Shown here: positions 61,008 to 64,000 of the stretch, piece after piece
Numbering within the stretch: position 1 is the first letter of the stretch
How the letters are laid out: every line of letters starts with the position of its first letter
NCBI GenBank assembly: GCA_039027855.1
Contig: JBCCJI010000002.1
Location: forward strand, 124,001-188,000
Source of the DNA: Thermohalobaculum sp039027855
GTDB taxonomy: Bacteria; Pseudomonadota; Alphaproteobacteria; Rhodobacterales; Rhodobacteraceae
Length of the DNA stretch: 64,000 bases
Reading direction: 5' to 3'
The notes under the pieces: model-generated
Told to the model about the DNA's origin: nothing
The model's input: only the letters and a program-made list of their open reading frames with translations
Database searches by the model: none
Program-made: the position numbers and the translations under genes

Positions 61008-63434
61008 GTGGCTTTGCTAGCGTTGCAAAAGGTCGAACCCGAGGGGACGGGGTACGTCTTGGTTGACTGGTTGATGGTTTTGGCCGTGGTCTTCGGCCTG
61101 CTGGCGGTGGGTGCTGGCTATGCATGTCTTGGCCTGTCGCGCCGCGCCGCCGAGGAGCGCCGCCGCCGCGAAGACCTTGTCCAAGGCATCACCATCCGCG
61201 CCGATGGCGAGCAGATCCGCGATTTTTCCCCTGGCGCCGCCACCCTGCCCGGGATCGAGGCCAATGCCTCACTGTTCGACGTCTTCAGCGCCACGCTCGT
61301 AGACGGCCGGGAGGAGGCGCTGGTCGCACTCGACATCCTGGTCGATCGCGGCCTGCCGATGCGCCTGTTGGTCTCGGACCAATCGGGCGCGCCGTGGGAA
61401 CTCGTCGGGCAGCCGCGCGGTGGCGAGCTTGTCATCACGATGCATGATGCCTCGCTGATGCTGACCGAACTGCGGAAATCGCAGCGCCGGATCTCGGCGC
61501 GCGAACAGGCGCTGGAAGAGGGGATGTCCGAGCGTCAGGTCATGTCGGCGCTGCTCGGCTCGGGCGCGGCGATCGCCTGGCAGCGCAACGGCGAGGGCGC
61601 GATCCAGTGGTCGGCCGGCACCGTCGCCTCGCGCCTCGGCCAGGTTCTCGCCACGCAAACCACCGCTCTGATCGGCGCAAGGACCGCCGAGCAGGTGCCC
61701 GACGACACCGGGATCATCCGCTCGCGCCTTGAGATCCTGCCCACCGGCGAGGTGGAGCCCCTGCCGCTGCAGATCATGGAGATCCCCACCGGCGATGGCG
61801 ACATCGTGGGGCTCGCCACCGATGCGACCGTGGCCGCTCAGGCGGAGCGCACGCTGGGACGTTTCGTCCAGACCATGACCGAGACCTTTGCCCATCTCAC
61901 GGCGGGGCTCGCGATTTTCGACCGAAACCAGAAGCTGGTGCTTTTCAACCCGGCCTTTGCGCAGCTGCTGCAGCTCGATCCGGCCTGGCTCGCCAACCGG
62001 CCAAGCCTGCGTGACATCATCGACGCGCTGAGAGCCAACCAGCGCATCCCCGAGACCGGCGATTACCATGGCTGGCGCAAACGCCTGCTCAGCCTGTTCG
62101 ACAATACCGAACGGGCCGATCTGGATGAGATCTGGCATCTGGCCGACGGCACCAACATCAAGGTGCTCGCCCGGCCCCACCCGCATCGCAGCCTCGCCTT
62201 CGTGTTCGACGACATCTCGGATCGCATTCGGCTGGAACAGCGCTACCGCCAGTCGATCGACCTGCAGGAGGCGACGCTCAACCGCCTGCAAGAGGGGCTC
62301 GCGGTGTTTGGCGCCGATGGCCGCCTGCGCATCCTCAACGCGTCCTTCACCCAGATCTTCGGCATCGACACGGCGCTGCTGCAGCCGGGCATGCATGTGC
62401 GCGAGATCGTCCGCCTGATCGGTGACATGACGGTGGAGACCGATCTCTGGGACAAGGTGACGACCGCGGTCACCGCCGATGAGACGCGCAGCCCCTGGGC
62501 CGAGAGACTGACGCTGGGATCGAGCCGCATCCTGCGCCTGCGCCTCGCCCCGCTGCCCGGCGGCGATACCATGCTGGTGATCGCCGATATCACCGACAGC
62601 GAGCGCTTTGCCGTCGCCTTGTCCGAGCGCAACAGCGCGCTGGAGAGCGCCGAGGAAATGCGCACCGCCGTGCTCGACCAGATTTCGCACCGGTTGCGCA
62701 CGCCGCTGAACACGATCTTCGGCTTCGGCCAGTTGCTGAACGATCCGCGTTTCGGCAGCCTGACCGAGCGTCAGCGCGAGTATGCGGCCGGTATCCTGGA
62801 GGCGTCGGGCCAGCTGCTCGACACCATCGATGAGGTGACCGATCTCGCCTCTCTGCAGCCGGGTGAGGCGGCCGAGACCATGCGCGAGCCGACGCTGGAC
62901 GAAACCGTGGAGCTCGCGCGCACGCTGATCGAGAAGCGGGCGGGCGAGGCCGGCGTGACGCTCAGAACCGAACTTGCCGGGGGCGATGTGAGGGTGGCCT
63001 GCGATACCGGGACCCTGCGGCAAATCGCTTTCAACATGGCCGCCGGCGCGGTGCAGCGCGCCGCGGTCGGATCGACCGTGCGGATCGTCACGACCCCGCC
63101 TTCGGGCGACGGTGTGACGATCAGCGTGATCGAGCAGCTGCGCGACGGTGTCGAGTTGACACTGGACGCGGAGCAGTCTCGCAGTCTGCCACCGGCCGCC
63201 GCCCAGCAGGGGCGCGATACCGCTGCCTCGCTGGAAGTCACCGCGCGCATGGTCGAGGCGCAGGGCGGGCGTTTCTCCTACGACCCTTCGACACCGTCGG
63301 GCACCGCCGGATCCGGGGCATCGAGGCCAGGCGGCGCATCGCGGCAGATGTCTGCGAGCGCCCATTTGCCTCTCGCGACAGCGGCCATCGACGACGCAGA
63401 GGCCATGCCCTTGTCCCGCGCATTGCCCTCGTAA
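61008..63434 (+). CDS. PAS-domain histidine kinase-like protein, degenerate ATPase end
   Basis: An 808-residue protein with one N-terminal membrane helix (~19-41), a long sensory region with at least two PAS domains (GLAIFDRNQKLVLFNPAF at ~300 and GLAVFGADGRLRILNASF at ~430) and a HisKA box with His in DQISHRLRTPLNTIFGFG (~563). The expected ATPase domain keeps only weak traces: N-box-like RQIAFNMAAGAV, with no DxGxG or G2 box. It may be a pseudokinase or use a divergent ATPase. The start is uncertain: GTG 61008, or TTG 61059 after GAGGGG. It precedes tsaE, as in relatives. Confidence 0.8.
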   Translation: MALLALQKVEPEGTGYVLVDWLMVLAVVFGLLAVGAGYACLGLSRRAAEERRRREDLVQGITIRADGEQIRDFSPGAATLPGIEANASLFDVFSATLVDGREEALVALDILVDRGLPMRLLVSDQSGAPWELVGQPRGGELVITMHDASLMLTELRKSQRRISAREQALEEGMSERQVMSALLGSGAAIAWQRNGEGAIQWSAGTVASRLGQVLATQTTALIGARTAEQVPDDTGIIRSRLEILPTGEVEPLPLQIMEIPTGDGDIVGLATDATVAAQAERTLGRFVQTMTETFAHLTAGLAIFDRNQKLVLFNPAFAQLLQLDPAWLANRPSLRDIIDALRANQRIPETGDYHGWRKRLLSLFDNTERADLDEIWHLADGTNIKVLARPHPHRSLAFVFDDISDRIRLEQRYRQSIDLQEATLNRLQEGLAVFGADGRLRILNASFTQIFGIDTALLQPGMHVREIVRLIGDMTVETDLWDKVTTAVTADETRSPWAERLTLGSSRILRLRLAPLPGGDTMLVIADITDSERFAVALSERNSALESAEEMRTAVLDQISHRLRTPLNTIFGFGQLLNDPRFGSLTERQREYAAGILEASGQLLDTIDEVTDLASLQPGEAAETMREPTLDETVELARTLIEKRAGEAGVTLRTELAGGDVRVACDTGTLRQIAFNMAAGAVQRAAVGSTVRIVTTPPSGDGVTISVIEQLRDGVELTLDAEQSRSLPPAAAQQGRDTAASLEVTARMVEAQGGRFSYDPSTPSGTAGSGASRPGGASRQMSASAHLPLATAAIDDAEAMPLSRALPS

Positions 63435-63557
63435 CTTCGGCCCGCCCAGCGACGGCGCCAAGGCTCGGTGCCGTGTGTTCGCGGTCAGCAAAACGGCGGG
63501 GCCAATCCCGGCGAAGCGGATGCTGGAAACCTGCCTCGGCGCAGGCTAGGCAGCGTC

Positions 63558-64000
63558 ATGGTAACGGGCATCCCGACGCAGAGCAGCAAGGCGGCCGGAG
63601 CGGTGGGCACAGCGCTTGCCTCTCACGCGCTCAGCCTCGTCGACGAGGCCGCGACCGCCGCTCTTGGCGCGGCTCTCGGTCCGGCGCTCGTGGCGGGTGA
63701 TGTCGTCTGCCTTTATGGTGGTCTGGGTGCCGGTAAGTCGGCGCTGGCACGGGCCGCAATCCGCGCCCGGCTCCGCGATCCGACGGCCGAGGTACCGTCG
63801 CCGACCTATACGCTGATCAATGTCTACGAGCCGCGCACCGACGCCCCTGATGCGATCTGGCACGCCGATCTCTACCGGCTCGGCGATGTCGAGGAGTTGG
63901 CGGAGCTTGGCCTTGACGAGGCGTTCGGCCATGCCGTCTGCCTCATCGAATGGGCTGGCAGGCTCGCCCGCGGCTGCCCGGCGCGGCGGCTCGACATCGC
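63558..64000 (+). CDS. tsaE: tRNA threonylcarbamoyladenosine biosynthesis ATPase TsaE (partial, runs off the end)
   Basis: The first 147 codons of a P-loop ATPase, cut by the window edge. Walker A GGLGAGKSAL (~residues 56-65), then VPSPTYTLINVYE, WHADLYRL and CLIEWAGRL are the family's conserved boxes in order. TsaE works with TsaB and TsaD to place the t6A modification at position 37 of ANN-decoding tRNAs and is essential in most bacteria. The first ~20 residues before SHALSLVDEAAT are an extension; the true start could be a GTG further in. It lies 123 bases after the PAS kinase gene. Confidence 0.93.
   Translation, partial: MVTGIPTQSSKAAGAVGTALASHALSLVDEAATAALGAALGPALVAGDVVCLYGGLGAGKSALARAAIRARLRDPTAEVPSPTYTLINVYEPRTDAPDAIWHADLYRLGDVEELAELGLDEAFGHAVCLIEWAGRLARGCPARRLDI

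Overview
The window is high-GC DNA with tightly packed genes, many of them joined by 4-base stop/start overlaps. It most likely comes from the Rhodobacterales (Rhodobacter/Roseobacter group) of the Alphaproteobacteria. The markers for this are a complete RegB/SenC/RegA (PrrBCA) redox-control locus, an ileS-lspA-DUF3035-M16-M16-mutL neighbourhood, a C-minus 41-residue L36, an endonuclease-type MutL, a VPLPA-type C-terminal sorting signal and several TRAP/Liv-type importers. I see no tRNA, rRNA, CRISPR array or intact insertion sequence.

Layout. 1-5 kb: a TetR repressor diverges from a four-gene membrane-lipid cluster (alpha/beta-hydrolase-methyltransferase fusion, PlsC acyltransferase, CdsA-like and CDP-alcohol phosphatidyltransferase) that resembles E. 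coli ynbABC; two matching GAAC-N3-GTTC palindromes lie in the divergent promoter. 5-12 kb: a TRAP importer followed by a glutamine-synthetase-like ligase, an aldehyde dehydrogenase and an iron alcohol dehydrogenase, the parts of a gamma-glutamylated amine or amino-alcohol pathway. 12-23 kb, minus strand: degenerate GGDEF protein, mutL, an inactive/active M16 peptidase pair, a DUF3035 lipoprotein, lspA and ileS. 23-26 kb: a Tat-exported DUF547 protein, an unlisted 44-residue ORF with a dyad-rich upstream region, rpmI-rplT-rpmJ with a strong terminator, and a VPLPA-anchored protein. 26-30 kb: a decayed YeiH-family transporter, an aldehyde dehydrogenase, a BaiN/HI0933 flavoprotein and an exported cupin.

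30-42 kb, minus strand: a large Liv-type ABC importer cluster with two acyl-CoA-ligase-type enzymes at its ends, two unknown exported proteins, two tiny membrane ORFs and one SHOCT-domain gene inserted on the opposite strand. Two copies of a composite inverted repeat flank most of it in opposite orientation. 42-50 kb: hsp20, then glcD-glcE-unknown-glcF-trypsin-like protease. 50-55 kb: ptsP, diverging from a SorA/SoxC-type sulfite dehydrogenase with its small cytochrome c, then an unknown polytopic membrane protein. 55-64 kb: a solitary Anbu-type proteasome homologue, a hybrid histidine kinase whose membrane domain carries the Asp/Cys/His pattern of plant ethylene receptors, regA, senC, regB, a PAS kinase-like protein with a degenerate ATPase end, and the start of tsaE.

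How it fits together: the genes suggest a metabolically flexible, respiring, redox-sensing marine or aquatic heterotroph that takes up amines/organic acids (TRAP, Liv), oxidises glycolate and sulfite, and tunes respiration through RegBA. Substrates of the transporters and of the unknown genes cannot be read from sequence alone.
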